DNA of 64,000 nucleotides from Phaeobacter sp. B1627 (lineage in GTDB: Bacteria > Pseudomonadota > Alphaproteobacteria > Rhodobacterales > Rhodobacteraceae), in contig NZ_VCNK01000003.1 of NCBI RefSeq assembly GCF_006265095.1, forward strand, positions 1 through 64,000, given 5' to 3'. Positions 53,674-62,715 of this stretch are shown piece after piece (positions within the stretch are counted from its first letter, which is position 1; the number at the start of each line of letters is the position of its first letter). The translations under genes were made by a program, and so were the position numbers. Under the pieces are notes generated by a model. It made no database searches. It worked only from the letters and a program-made list of their open reading frames with translations, and had not been told where the DNA came from.

Positions 53674-54238
53674 GCCAGACGGGTCGCGCCGCTTGATCTC
53701 AAGGAAGGGGGGGGCGTCATATGACTGGTACCCTCTTCTGAACGCGACGCCCCTGGATGCCCCCTGAAGCCCCGTGGCGACCCCTGCGCCGAAGAGGTCC
53801 GGTCGCGCGATACCGGGGCGGGGAGCAGACAGGTGCAGGGCCGCTCCCCCCGCAGCCTGTGTCAGGTGCGCGCGAATTGCGCCCGGTGCGGCCCTTGGGC
53901 TGTCGCCGCGACTGACGCCACTGGGGAGGGGGAGCATTGTTTTCAAAACTGCCGCGCAGGACAGCAGTGGTCGCAGGATGCAGGTCGTTCACGCCGCGAC
54001 CATCGTCATGATGCGGTCGCGATACGCGATTGAGTGCCTGCATTTTGTGCGTCCGGATTTCAACGAGAAATCAAACGGCTGCCGGTCTCGCTACCGGTCT
54101 TCTGCTCTGGGATGTGGCGGAAAACGGGTTGTCGGAAAATTTTACCATTTGATAAAAAATGATCCTGTGGCACTCTGAACGCAACAACTCATAAAAATCT
54201 GTCCAACACATCGTTCACTACCAAGAGGGAGACACCCA
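53674..54238. other. Gap between the tyrosinase cluster and the pyrimidine genes
   Basis: The 565-bp gap has no gene I would support; the open frames across 53.8-54.2 kb are Arg/Pro/Ala-rich. Its last 100 bases become AT-richer and carry the RutR-like site at 54141-54156, with a TTGTCG hexamer just before it (54129-54134). Confidence 0.5.
54141..54156. promoter_or_regulatory. Degenerate RutR-like operator upstream of preT
   Basis: TTTACCATTTGATAAA matches the RutR consensus TTGACCA-N2-TGGTCAA at 11 of 14 fixed positions. It lies 82 bp before preT and overlaps an AT-rich stretch suited to a -10 region. Compare the perfect site at 57900. Confidence 0.5.
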
Positions 54239-55576
54239 ATGGCGAGTAGCCACCAGGCATCCGGAATCCGGCCCGCACGCTTGTCCGCGGCCGAGATTGC
54301 AGACAATTTCGCGGACCTTCACGCGCCGTTCGATGCGCATGAGGCGGCCGTCGCGGCGGATCGTTGTTATTTTTGCTATGATGCGCCCTGCATGACCGCA
54401 TGCCCGACATCGATCGACATCCCGCAGTTCATTCGAGAGATCCAGGCCGGGCATGCGGACAGCGCCGCCAAGACGATTTTCAACCAGAATATCCTCGGCG
54501 GGATGTGCGCGCGGGTCTGCCCGACAGAGACGCTCTGCGAAGAGGTCTGTGTCCGCGAGGTCGCGGAGGGCAAGCCGGTCGAAATCGGGCGCCTGCAGCG
54601 GTTTGCCACCGATCAGATGATGGCCAAGGGCGTGCATCCCTTCTCCCGCGCGGCCCGCACCGGCAAGACGGTGGCCGTTGTGGGGGCGGGCCCGGCGGGT
54701 TTGTCGGCGGCGCATCGTCTGGCGATGAAGGGACACGACGTTGTTGTTTTTGAGGCAAGACCCAAGCCTGGTGGCCTCAATGAGTTCGGGATCGCCGCCT
54801 ACAAGTCCACCGATGGCTTTGCCGCCCGCGAAGTCGCCTGGTTGCTGCAGATCGGTGGGATTTCAATCGAATACGGCAAGGGGATCGGGGTTGGGCTGAC
54901 GCTGTCCGATCTTCAGACCGGCTATGACGCTGTCTTCCTGTCCATCGGGCTGACCGGTGTCAACAGCCTGCGCGCGGCGGGCGAAGACAAGGCCGGCGTG
55001 CGCGATGCGGTTGATTTCATTGCGGAGTTGCGACAGGCCGAAGACCTGACCGCGCTGCCTGTCGGGCGCAATGTTGTGGTGATTGGCGGCGGGATGACGG
55101 CCATTGACGCGGCCGTACAGTCAAAGCTGCTGGGCGCTGAAAACGTCACAATCGCCTATCGTCGCGATCGCAGCGCCATGGGGGCCAGCCGGTTTGAACA
55201 GGATCTTGCGGCGTCCAGAGGCGTCAAGCTGATGTTCAACGTCATGCCCCGCGCGATCCTCGGTGCGGGGGCGGCGGTGGAGATCGAACTGGAGTATACC
55301 GAGGTTGTCGACGGACGTGTTCGCGGCACTGGCGAAACGGTGCGGGTGCTGGCGGATCAGATCTACAAGGCCATCGGGCAGACCCTGCAACAGGCGCCGG
55401 AGGGGCTGGAGATCGACGGCGGCAAGATCAGGGTCGCAGCCGACACCGGGCGGACCTCGGTTGCGGGCGTCTGGGCCGGGGGGGATTGTGCCTCGGGTGG
55501 GGACGATCTGACCGTGACCGCCGTCGCAGAGGGTCGCGATGCGGCCGAGGATATTCACGCAAGCCTGATGGGCTGA
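54239..55576 (+). CDS. preT: NAD-dependent dihydropyrimidine dehydrogenase, small (FAD/Fe-S) subunit
   Basis: The 445-residue flavoprotein has an N-terminal Fe-S domain with two cysteine clusters (Cys43, 46, 51, 55 and Cys90, 94, 100, 104), then the FAD-binding GAGPAG (149-154) and NAD-binding IGGGMTAID motifs. It is the electron-input half (PreT/PydX) of bacterial dihydropyrimidine dehydrogenase, which reduces uracil and thymine with NADH together with PreA. It starts 53 bp before preA; GAGGGAGAC provides the ribosome site. Confidence 0.93.
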   Translation: MASSHQASGIRPARLSAAEIADNFADLHAPFDAHEAAVAADRCYFCYDAPCMTACPTSIDIPQFIREIQAGHADSAAKTIFNQNILGGMCARVCPTETLCEEVCVREVAEGKPVEIGRLQRFATDQMMAKGVHPFSRAARTGKTVAVVGAGPAGLSAAHRLAMKGHDVVVFEARPKPGGLNEFGIAAYKSTDGFAAREVAWLLQIGGISIEYGKGIGVGLTLSDLQTGYDAVFLSIGLTGVNSLRAAGEDKAGVRDAVDFIAELRQAEDLTALPVGRNVVVIGGGMTAIDAAVQSKLLGAENVTIAYRRDRSAMGASRFEQDLAASRGVKLMFNVMPRAILGAGAAVEIELEYTEVVDGRVRGTGETVRVLADQIYKAIGQTLQQAPEGLEIDGGKIRVAADTGRTSVAGVWAGGDCASGGDDLTVTAVAEGRDAAEDIHASLMG

Positions 55577-55629
55577 GCCAGCGGTGACCGGCTTTGCCGG
55601 ACCCAGCAAGCAGAACAAGGAGAGATCAA

Positions 55630-56934
55630 ATGGCTGATCTGACAACAGAGTTTCTCGGCATCACATCACCGAACCCCTTTTGGCTGGCCTCGGCGCCGCC
55701 GACCGACAAGGAATACAACGTTCGCCGCGCCTTTGAGGCGGGCTGGGGCGGGGTGGTCTGGAAGACGCTCGGCGCAGAAGGGCCGCCGGTGGTGAATGTG
55801 AACGGCCCGCGCTACGGCGCAATCTGGGGCGCGGACCGGCGGCTTTTGGGGCTGAACAATATCGAGCTGATCACCGACCGCCCGCTGGACGTGAACCTGG
55901 CCGAGATGACCCGCGTCAAGAAGGACTACCCGGATCGTGCGCTCATTGCCTCGATCATGGTGCCCTGCGAGGAAGCCGCATGGAAGGCGATCCTGCCGCG
56001 GGTGGCGGAAACCAATGCGGATGGGATCGAGCTGAACTTTGGCTGCCCCCATGGCATGGCGGAGCGGGGGATGGGCTCTGCGGTGGGGCAGGTGCCGGAA
56101 TACATCCAGATGGTCACAGAGTGGTGCAAGCAATATTACGACCGGCCGGTGATCGTGAAGCTGACCCCCAACATCACCGACATCCGTCATCCCGCCCGGG
56201 CCGCGCATGCGGGCAATGCCGATGCGGTGAGCCTGATCAATACCATCAACTCCATCACCTCGGTGAATTTGGATGCGATGGCGCCGGAACCGATGATTGG
56301 CGGCAAGGGCACCCATGGCGGCTATTGCGGTCCGGCGGTCAAGCCGATCGCGATGAATATGGTGGCGGAGATTTCCCGCGATCCGCAGACGGCGGGCCTG
56401 CCTATTTCGGCGATTGGCGGGATTACCACATGGCGTGATGCGGCCGAGTTCATCGCGCTGGGGGCCGGGAATGTGCAGGTGTGCACCGCCGCAATGACCT
56501 ATGGGTTCAAGGTGGTTGAGGAAATGATCTCGGGTCTGTCAGACTGGATGGATGAGAAGGGCTACGCTTCTATCGAGGAATTCCGGGGCATGGCGACACC
56601 GAATGTCACGGACTGGCAGTATCTGGATCTGAATTACGTCGCCAAGGCCCGGATCAGTCAGGATGATTGCATCAAATGCGGGCGTTGCTTTGCCGCCTGT
56701 GAGGATACCTCGCATCAGGCCATCGCGATGTCGGCGGACCGCACATTCACCGTGAAGGATGACGAATGTGTGGCCTGCAACCTCTGTGTGAATGTCTGTC
56801 CGATCGAGGGCTGCATCACCATGGAGGAGGTCCCCGTGGGGCAGGTGGATGAACGCACCGGCAGAGTTGTGAGCGGTGACTACAGCAACTGGACGGTGCA
56901 TCCAAACAACCCCTCCGCCGCAGCGGCGCAATAG
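55630..56934 (+). CDS. preA: NAD-dependent dihydropyrimidine dehydrogenase, catalytic subunit
   Basis: The 434-residue FMN protein has a dihydroorotate-dehydrogenase-like barrel with the catalytic cysteine in FGCPHGMAERGMG (Cys139), equivalent to Cys671 of mammalian DPD. Two C-terminal 4Fe-4S motifs follow, CIKCGRCFAAC and CVACNLCVNVC. Start ATG 55630 follows AAGGAGAG; a frame from 55594 would invade the intergenic. With PreT it makes the first step of reductive pyrimidine degradation (uracil to dihydrouracil). Confidence 0.95.
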   Translation: MADLTTEFLGITSPNPFWLASAPPTDKEYNVRRAFEAGWGGVVWKTLGAEGPPVVNVNGPRYGAIWGADRRLLGLNNIELITDRPLDVNLAEMTRVKKDYPDRALIASIMVPCEEAAWKAILPRVAETNADGIELNFGCPHGMAERGMGSAVGQVPEYIQMVTEWCKQYYDRPVIVKLTPNITDIRHPARAAHAGNADAVSLINTINSITSVNLDAMAPEPMIGGKGTHGGYCGPAVKPIAMNMVAEISRDPQTAGLPISAIGGITTWRDAAEFIALGAGNVQVCTAAMTYGFKVVEEMISGLSDWMDEKGYASIEEFRGMATPNVTDWQYLDLNYVAKARISQDDCIKCGRCFAACEDTSHQAIAMSADRTFTVKDDECVACNLCVNVCPIEGCITMEEVPVGQVDERTGRVVSGDYSNWTVHPNNPSAAAAQ

Positions 56935-56955
56935 GGGGGGCTCCCGCCCGTGCGA

Positions 56956-57018
56956 TCTGCATTGAAAATGCAGACCTCCCCGTTGGGCCCGGCGCCGCGC
57001 ATTCGCGCGGCGCTTTGC
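56956..57018. repeat. Tandem hairpins after preA (dispersed element copy B)
   Basis: First hairpin: TCTGCATT (56956-56963) and AATGCAGA (56967-56974) with loop GAA. Second: lead CGTTGGGCCCGGCGC (56981-56995) and arms GCGCCGCGC (56992-57000) with GCGCGGCGC (57005-57013) around ATTC, followed by TTTGCGTTTC. The second is a near-copy of the element at 1-38. Between the converging preA and rutR genes, together they look like a bidirectional terminator. Confidence 0.6.
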
Positions 57019-57148
57019 GTTTCGCCCCGGTGCGCGGTCTGCTGCCAGATCTGCCGACAGGTCAGCCAACAGGTGAGCCGTCCGGCCGACAGTGGGGCCG
57101 TGGCCCGGGGCGTCCGTTTTCACAACAAAACGGCGCAGTCCTGTTCTG

Positions 57149-57763
57149 TCAGCTTTGAGGTGTAAGCATGCGTCGATACAGGGTTTCCAGGAATTCCGAG
57201 GCGCCGTCAAACGGGTCGTCTGGCGTCATCAGAGTGCGCACCTGGACCTCAAAATCCGCATAGTGCTGGGTCAGCGACCAGATCGAGAACAGCAAATGGC
57301 GCGGGTGTACCCGGGCAATCCGTCCCGCGTCCATCCAGCCTAGAAAGACGGCTTCCGTGGCGTCGACCAGCACCCGCAGGTCCGTCGACAGCGCGTCAAT
57401 CATGCGGGGCGCGCCCTGCACGATCTCATTGGCGAACAGGCGGCTTTCTCGTGGCATATCCTTGCTCATCTGCAGCTTGCGCTCCACATAGGCGAGGATC
57501 TCTGCCATTGGGTCGCCGTCGGGGTTGATCTCGCGGAGCGGATCGAGCCAGGTGTCGAGGAGCGCCGAGAGCAGGGCGGTGAAGATCGCGTCTTTGGATG
57601 GGAAGTAGTAGAGAAGGTTGGGTTTTGACAGCCCGGCCGCCGTCGCAATCTGGTCTACCGTCGCGCCACGAAAACCGTTTTGAGAGAACACCTCCAGCGC
57701 GGCCTCGAGAATATTGGCTCGATTGCGTTTCTGGATTCTGGTCGGGCTGCGGTCTTTGGGCAT
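57149..57763 (-). CDS. rutR: TetR-family regulator, RutR-like pyrimidine repressor
   Basis: The 204-residue protein has a TetR DNA-binding domain (about residues 10-60; ILEAALEVFSQNGFRGATVDQIATAAGLSKPNLLYYFPSKD) and a helical ligand domain with the RutR-like ANEIVQGAPRM and IWSLTQHYADFEVQV. The C-terminus ends RMLTPQS. RutR senses uracil and thymine. It is convergent with preA and divergent from the beta-ureidopropionase gene, with a perfect RutR operator in between, which makes the assignment strong. Confidence 0.9.
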   Translation of the reverse strand: MPKDRSPTRIQKRNRANILEAALEVFSQNGFRGATVDQIATAAGLSKPNLLYYFPSKDAIFTALLSALLDTWLDPLREINPDGDPMAEILAYVERKLQMSKDMPRESRLFANEIVQGAPRMIDALSTDLRVLVDATEAVFLGWMDAGRIARVHPRHLLFSIWSLTQHYADFEVQVRTLMTPDDPFDGASEFLETLYRRMLTPQS

Positions 57764-57899
57764 GGGGGCCGGGTCTCTTTGCTTTGGGGACGAACTTAAA
57801 CTCTCGTCGTTTTCGCTCAGTTGTCCAGCAACTCTGATCTAAAACGGCCCGGAAGGCGCGCAATTTCTTGACTGAGTCTGATCTGGTGATAGCGTGAGT

Positions 57900-57915
57900 T
57901 TGACCAGTTGGTCAA
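57900..57915. promoter_or_regulatory. Perfect RutR palindrome between rutR and the ureidopropionase gene
   Basis: TTGACCAGTTGGTCAA is an exact match to the RutR consensus TTGACCA-N2-TGGTCAA, and flanking T/A extend it to 18 bp. It lies in the 298-bp divergent gap. Toward rutR, TTGACC at the edge of the site followed 18 bp later by TATCAC could be a promoter under autorepression; toward the right, TTGACT at 57868-57873 precedes the site. Confidence 0.85.
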
Positions 57916-58061
57916 ATGTATGGTTGCCCGATCCGCAGGATCTGCCCCGGTTGCGGGATATGACAGACCAACGGATCGGCCACTGACCCAGGCTGCAGGC
58001 AGCCGCATTCAACTCATCCCGCAGATGAGGATGGGACCGGCGACAGGGAAGGAAACACGAG

Positions 58062-59312
58062 ATGACGACTCTCGGAAAGAATTTGAAGATCAATGGCGAC
58101 CGTTTGTGGGACAGCCTGATGGAAATGGCCCAGATCGGTCCCGGCGTGGCGGGCGGCAACAACCGCCAGACGCTGACGGATGAAGACGCCGAAGGGCGGG
58201 CCTTGTTCCAGACCTGGTGTGAAGCGGCGGGTCTGACCATGGGGCTCGACACGATGGGCAATATGTTCGCAACCCGCGCAGGCACGGATCCGGATGCGCT
58301 GCCGGTCTATATGGGATCCCACCTCGATACGCAGCCAACGGGCGGCAAATATGACGGTGTGCTTGGTGTGCTGGGCGGGCTGGAAGTCATCCGCACCCTC
58401 AATGACCTCGACATCAGGACCAAGCATCCGATTGTGGTCACCAACTGGACCAACGAGGAAGGCACGCGGTTTGCCCCGGCGATGCTGGCCTCGGGCGTGT
58501 TCGCGGGCAAGCACACGCAGGAATGGGCCTATGGGCGCACTGATGCAGAGGGCAAGACATTCGGCGATGAGCTGAAGCGCATCGGCTGGGTCGGCGATGA
58601 GGCCGTCGGCGCCCGCAAGATGCACGCGATGTTCGAACTTCATATCGAACAGGGGCCAATCCTGGAGGCGGAGAACAAGGACATCGGCGTGGTCACCCAT
58701 GGGCAGGGCCTGTGGTGGCTGCAATGTACGGTGACCGGAAAGGATGCCCATACCGGGTCCACCCCCATGAACATGCGGGTCAATGCCGGGCTTGGCATGG
58801 CGCGCATGACCGAGGCCGCGCATCAGATCGCCATGGCGCATCAGCCGCATGCGGTGGGGGCGGTTGGTCATTGCGACGTCTACCCCAATTCCCGCAATGT
58901 GATCCCCGGCAAGGTGGTGTTCACGGTCGATTTCCGCACGCCCGATCTCGAGAAGCTGACGGCCATGCGGTCCCAGTTCGAATCGCAGGCGAAACAGATC
59001 GCAGAGGATCTGGGGCTTGGGCTTGAGATCGAGCCGGTGGGCCATTTTGACCCGGTCACCTTTGATGCGGGCTGTGTCTCGGCGGTGCGCGATGCGGCAG
59101 AGCGTCTGGGCTACAGTCACATGGATATCGTGTCGGGTGCCGGCCACGATGCCTGCTGGATCAATGATCTGGCACCGACGGCGATGATCATGTGTCCCTG
59201 CGTGGATGGGCTGAGCCATAATGAGGCAGAAGATATATCCAAGGAATGGGCTGCTGCGGGGACGGATGTCATGCTACATGCTGTGCTTGAGACTGCAGAG
59301 ATCGTGGAATAG
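58062..59312 (+). CDS. pydC: N-carbamoyl-beta-alanine amidohydrolase (beta-ureidopropionase), M20 family
   Basis: The 416-residue Zn-dependent amidase has the M20 metal site: His87 and Asp98 in GSHLDTQPTGGKYDG, Glu132/133 in TNEEG, His in ELHIEQGPILE and a C-terminal His in GAGHDA. The dimerisation segment GKDAHTGSTPM is in the middle. It belongs to the HyuC/AmaB/PydC group and performs the last step of reductive pyrimidine degradation, N-carbamoyl-beta-alanine to beta-alanine. The start is 130 bp upstream of the dihydropyrimidinase. Hydantoin-type carbamoylase activity cannot be excluded from sequence. Confidence 0.9.
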   Translation: MTTLGKNLKINGDRLWDSLMEMAQIGPGVAGGNNRQTLTDEDAEGRALFQTWCEAAGLTMGLDTMGNMFATRAGTDPDALPVYMGSHLDTQPTGGKYDGVLGVLGGLEVIRTLNDLDIRTKHPIVVTNWTNEEGTRFAPAMLASGVFAGKHTQEWAYGRTDAEGKTFGDELKRIGWVGDEAVGARKMHAMFELHIEQGPILEAENKDIGVVTHGQGLWWLQCTVTGKDAHTGSTPMNMRVNAGLGMARMTEAAHQIAMAHQPHAVGAVGHCDVYPNSRNVIPGKVVFTVDFRTPDLEKLTAMRSQFESQAKQIAEDLGLGLEIEPVGHFDPVTFDAGCVSAVRDAAERLGYSHMDIVSGAGHDACWINDLAPTAMIMCPCVDGLSHNEAEDISKEWAAAGTDVMLHAVLETAEIVE

Positions 59313-59441
59313 GCGATCATTGAGATAGGGGCGAATGCCCGGTCGCGTCCGCGCGGCACCTCCGGGATACAGGGCCGCAAGACGCCCAGCCGGGGAGACA
59401 AACAAACGGCGCCGCAGCGTCGACCGACAGGGAGTTGTACT

Positions 59442-60896
59442 ATGACCAAAGTCATCAAGAACGGCACGATCGTGACCGCTGATCTGACGTATAAATCCGA
59501 CGTTCTGATTGAGAACGGCGTGATTACGGAAATCGGACCCGATCTGGCAGGCGACGAGGTGCTTGATGCCACCGGTTGTTATGTGATGCCGGGCGGGATC
59601 GATCCGCATACCCACCTTGAGATGCCCTTTATGGGCACATATTCGACCGATGATTTTGAATCCGGCACCCGCGCGGGGCTGGCCGGGGGCACCACGATGG
59701 TGGTGGATTTCGCGCTGCCCAGCCCCGGCGAAAGCCTGCTGGACGCGCTGAAGCGCTGGGACAACAAATCCACCCGCGCCAACTGCGACTATTCCTTTCA
59801 CATGGCGGTGACCTGGTGGGGCGAGCAGGTCTTTGACGAGATGAAGACCGTGATCGAGAGCCGTGGCATCAATACTTTCAAACACTTCATGGCCTACAAG
59901 GGCGCGTTGATGGTGAATGATGACGAGATGTATGCGTCTTTTCAGCGCCTCTCCGAACTTGGCGGCATCGCTATGGTGCATGCTGAAAACGGCGATGTCG
60001 TGGCGGAATTGTCGGCGAAACTGCTTGCCGAGGGCAATACCGGCCCCGAGGCCCACGCCTATTCCCGCCCGCCGCAGGTCGAGGGCGAGGCGACGAACCG
60101 CGCCATCATGATCGCGGATATGGCCGGTGTGCCGCTCTATGTGGTGCATACCTCCTGCGAAGACAGCCACGAGGCCATCCGCCGCGCCCGGATGCAGGGC
60201 AAGCGGGTCTGGGGCGAGCCGCTGATCCAGCATCTGACATTGGATGAGAGCGAATATTTCAACGCGGATTGGGATCACGCAGCCCGTCGTGTGATGTCGC
60301 CGCCGTTCCGCAACAAGCAGCATCAGGACAGCCTTTGGGCCGGTCTGCAATCGGGCTCTCTGTCGGTGGTGGCCACGGACCATTGTGCCTTTTCCACCGA
60401 ACAGAAGCGCTATGGCGTCGGTGATTTCACCAAAATCCCCAATGGCACCGGCGGGCTGGAGGACCGGATGCCGATGCTCTGGACCCATGGCGTCGCCACG
60501 GGGCGTCTGACGCCGAATGAATTTGTGGCCGTAACCTCCACCAATATCGCGAAAATTCTGAACTGCTACCCGAAGAAGGGTGCGGTTCTGGTCGGCGCGG
60601 ATGCGGATCTTGTGGTCTGGGACCCAGCGAAGACAAAAACCATTGCCGCCGCCACGCAGCAATCGGCGATCGATTACAATGTCTTTGAGGGCAAGGAGGT
60701 CAAGGGCTTGCCGCGCTACACGCTGACACGGGGGCAGGTCGCGGTCATGGATGGCGAAATCAAGACCCAGGAAGGCCACGGAAAATTCGTTGAGCGCGCG
60801 CCCAATACGGTGGTGAACACGGCGCTCTCGACCTGGAAGGAGCTCACCGCGCCGCGACCTGTCGAACGGAGTGGAATTCCCGCGACCGGCGTGTGA
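59442..60896 (+). CDS. pydB: Dihydropyrimidinase
   Basis: The 484-residue amidohydrolase has the binuclear metal site of D-hydantoinases: His56 and His58 in GIDPHTH, the carboxylated Lys153 in FMAYKGAL, His180, His236 and Asp313 in VATDHCAFS. It opens dihydrouracil to N-carbamoyl-beta-alanine between PreTA and PydC in the pathway. Its neighbours confirm dihydropyrimidinase rather than allantoinase. GGGAGTTGTACT precedes the start. Confidence 0.95.
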   Translation: MTKVIKNGTIVTADLTYKSDVLIENGVITEIGPDLAGDEVLDATGCYVMPGGIDPHTHLEMPFMGTYSTDDFESGTRAGLAGGTTMVVDFALPSPGESLLDALKRWDNKSTRANCDYSFHMAVTWWGEQVFDEMKTVIESRGINTFKHFMAYKGALMVNDDEMYASFQRLSELGGIAMVHAENGDVVAELSAKLLAEGNTGPEAHAYSRPPQVEGEATNRAIMIADMAGVPLYVVHTSCEDSHEAIRRARMQGKRVWGEPLIQHLTLDESEYFNADWDHAARRVMSPPFRNKQHQDSLWAGLQSGSLSVVATDHCAFSTEQKRYGVGDFTKIPNGTGGLEDRMPMLWTHGVATGRLTPNEFVAVTSTNIAKILNCYPKKGAVLVGADADLVVWDPAKTKTIAAATQQSAIDYNVFEGKEVKGLPRYTLTRGQVAVMDGEIKTQEGHGKFVERAPNTVVNTALSTWKELTAPRPVERSGIPATGV

Positions 60897-60957
60897 TCGC
60901 ATTTCAGACGGGGGCCGAAGAGGTCCCCGTTTTTCTGACCAAGGCAATGAAATAAAT

Positions 60958-61773
60958 ATGAAAACCACTTCTCAGGTAGACAGCGTTCCGAACGCCGCTC
61001 AACCCGTCATCGAAGCCCGCGCGCTGAACCTTGTGTTCGGCTCCGGCGCCACCTCCGTGCAGGCGCTGAAGGACATCAACCTCACCATCGACAAGGGCGA
61101 TTTTGTTTCGTTCATCGGGCCGTCGGGCTGCGGCAAAACCACCTTCCTGCGCTGCATCGCCGCGCTTGAGACCCCCACCGGAGGCAGTCTGACGGTGAAT
61201 GGCATGACGCCCGAAGAGGCCCGCAAACAGCGCGCCTATGGCTATGTCTTTCAGGCGGCGGGGCTCTATCCCTGGCGGACCATCTCAAAGAACATCAAGC
61301 TCCCCCTTGAAATCATGGGATATTCCAAAGCCGAGCAAGACAGGCGCGTGGCCGAGGTGCTGGAGCTTGTCGAGCTTTCGGGCTTTGGCGGCAAGTTTCC
61401 TTGGCAGCTGTCGGGCGGCATGCAGCAGCGCGCGTCCATTGCCCGTGCGCTGGCGTTTGACGCGGATTTGCTGTTGATGGACGAACCCTTCGGCGCCTTG
61501 GACGAGATCGTGCGCGATCACCTCAACGAGCAGCTGCTCAAGCTGTGGGCGCGCACCAACAAGACCATCGGTTTTGTCACGCATTCCATTCCCGAAGCGG
61601 TGTATCTCTCGACCAAGATCGTGGTGATGTCGCCGCGTCCGGGCCGCATCCACGAGATTATCGACAGCCCGTTGCCAAAGGAACGTCCGCTGGACATTCG
61701 CGACTCGGCCGAGTTCATCGAGATCGCCCATCGTGTCCGCGAAGGGCTGCGCGCGGGGCATGGCCATGATTGA
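60958..61773 (+). CDS. ABC transporter ATP-binding protein (nitrate/sulfonate/NMT1 type), pyrimidine operon
   Basis: From MKTTSQVDSVPNAAQPV the protein has 271 residues, with Walker A GPSGCGKTT (54-62), signature LSGGMQQR, Walker B LLLMDEPFGALDE and the SsuB/TauB-like FQAAGLYPWRT Q loop. Starts further upstream would overlap pydB. It lies 61 bp after pydB. With two permeases and an NMT1-like binding protein it forms an importer likely for uracil, thymine, a dihydropyrimidine or a related base; ligand is inferred from the operon. Confidence 0.92.
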   Translation: MKTTSQVDSVPNAAQPVIEARALNLVFGSGATSVQALKDINLTIDKGDFVSFIGPSGCGKTTFLRCIAALETPTGGSLTVNGMTPEEARKQRAYGYVFQAAGLYPWRTISKNIKLPLEIMGYSKAEQDRRVAEVLELVELSGFGGKFPWQLSGGMQQRASIARALAFDADLLLMDEPFGALDEIVRDHLNEQLLKLWARTNKTIGFVTHSIPEAVYLSTKIVVMSPRPGRIHEIIDSPLPKERPLDIRDSAEFIEIAHRVREGLRAGHGHD

Positions 61774-61797
61774 ACAGAAGCGCCGGGAGGGCAGGGG

Positions 61798-62715
61798 ATG
61801 AAGACGGTTTTCTCTGTCCTGACCGTTGTCGCCGGGATCGTGGTGATCTGGTATCTTGCATGTGTTCCGATGAATATCAAAGGCGTGTTGGATCAGGCTC
61901 AGCGCGCGGGCGAAAAGGTTGTGCCGGACACAGCAAACGCCCGTCGTGACGCCGCCGCCCTTGGGTTGGTGGCGAAAAATACGTTTGCGATCAATCGCGT
62001 CTGGTCCGTTGATCGGCCGCGTTTGCCTGCGCCGCATCAGGTGGTGACAGAGCTGTGGCAGACGACGGTGATGAAAAAAGTCACCTCGAAACGCAGTCTC
62101 ATCTACCACGCGCATGTCACGCTGTCCGCGACCCTTCTGGGGTTTGCGCTCGGAACCGGGCTCGGCATCCTGCTGTCGGTCGGGATCGTCCATTCCCGCG
62201 TCATGGATATGTCGGTGATGCCATGGGCCATTGTCAGCCAGACGATTCCGATCATCGCGCTGGCGCCGATGATCATCGTGGTGCTCTATTCGATCGGGGT
62301 GCAGGGTCTCCTGCCCAAGGCGATCATCGCAGCATATCTCAGTTTCTTTCCGGTGGTTGTCGGCATGGTCAAGGGGTTGCGCAGCCCGGATCAGATGCAG
62401 CTTGACCTGATGCGGACCTATGGGGCGTCCGGGGGGCAGCTGTTCTGGAAACTCAGGCTGCCGTCTTCGATGCCCTATCTCTTTGCCTCGCTCAAAATCG
62501 GCATCGCAGCCTCGCTTGTGGGGGCGATTGTGGGCGAATTGCCCACCGGGGCCGTCGCCGGGCTGGGCGCGCGTCTGCTGGCGGGGAGCTACTATGGGCA
62601 GACCGTGCAGATCTGGTCGGCGCTCTTTGCGGCCGCCATCCTCGCGGGGCTGCTGGTGGCGCTTCTGGGATTGGTCGAACGGACCCTGCTGGGGCGGATG
62701 GGGGTGAAGTCATGA
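61798..62715 (+). CDS. ABC transporter permease, pyrimidine operon, first subunit
   Basis: The 305-residue permease has an N-terminal helix FSVLTVVAGIVVIWYLACVP and a ~60-residue soluble stretch before the next helices, unlike SsuC, which starts close to the core. The EAA loop LMRTYGASGGQLFWKLRLPSSMP near residue 205 is typical. It starts 24 bp past the ATPase stop and overlaps the second permease by 4 bases. Confidence 0.88.
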   Translation: MKTVFSVLTVVAGIVVIWYLACVPMNIKGVLDQAQRAGEKVVPDTANARRDAAALGLVAKNTFAINRVWSVDRPRLPAPHQVVTELWQTTVMKKVTSKRSLIYHAHVTLSATLLGFALGTGLGILLSVGIVHSRVMDMSVMPWAIVSQTIPIIALAPMIIVVLYSIGVQGLLPKAIIAAYLSFFPVVVGMVKGLRSPDQMQLDLMRTYGASGGQLFWKLRLPSSMPYLFASLKIGIAASLVGAIVGELPTGAVAGLGARLLAGSYYGQTVQIWSALFAAAILAGLLVALLGLVERTLLGRMGVKS

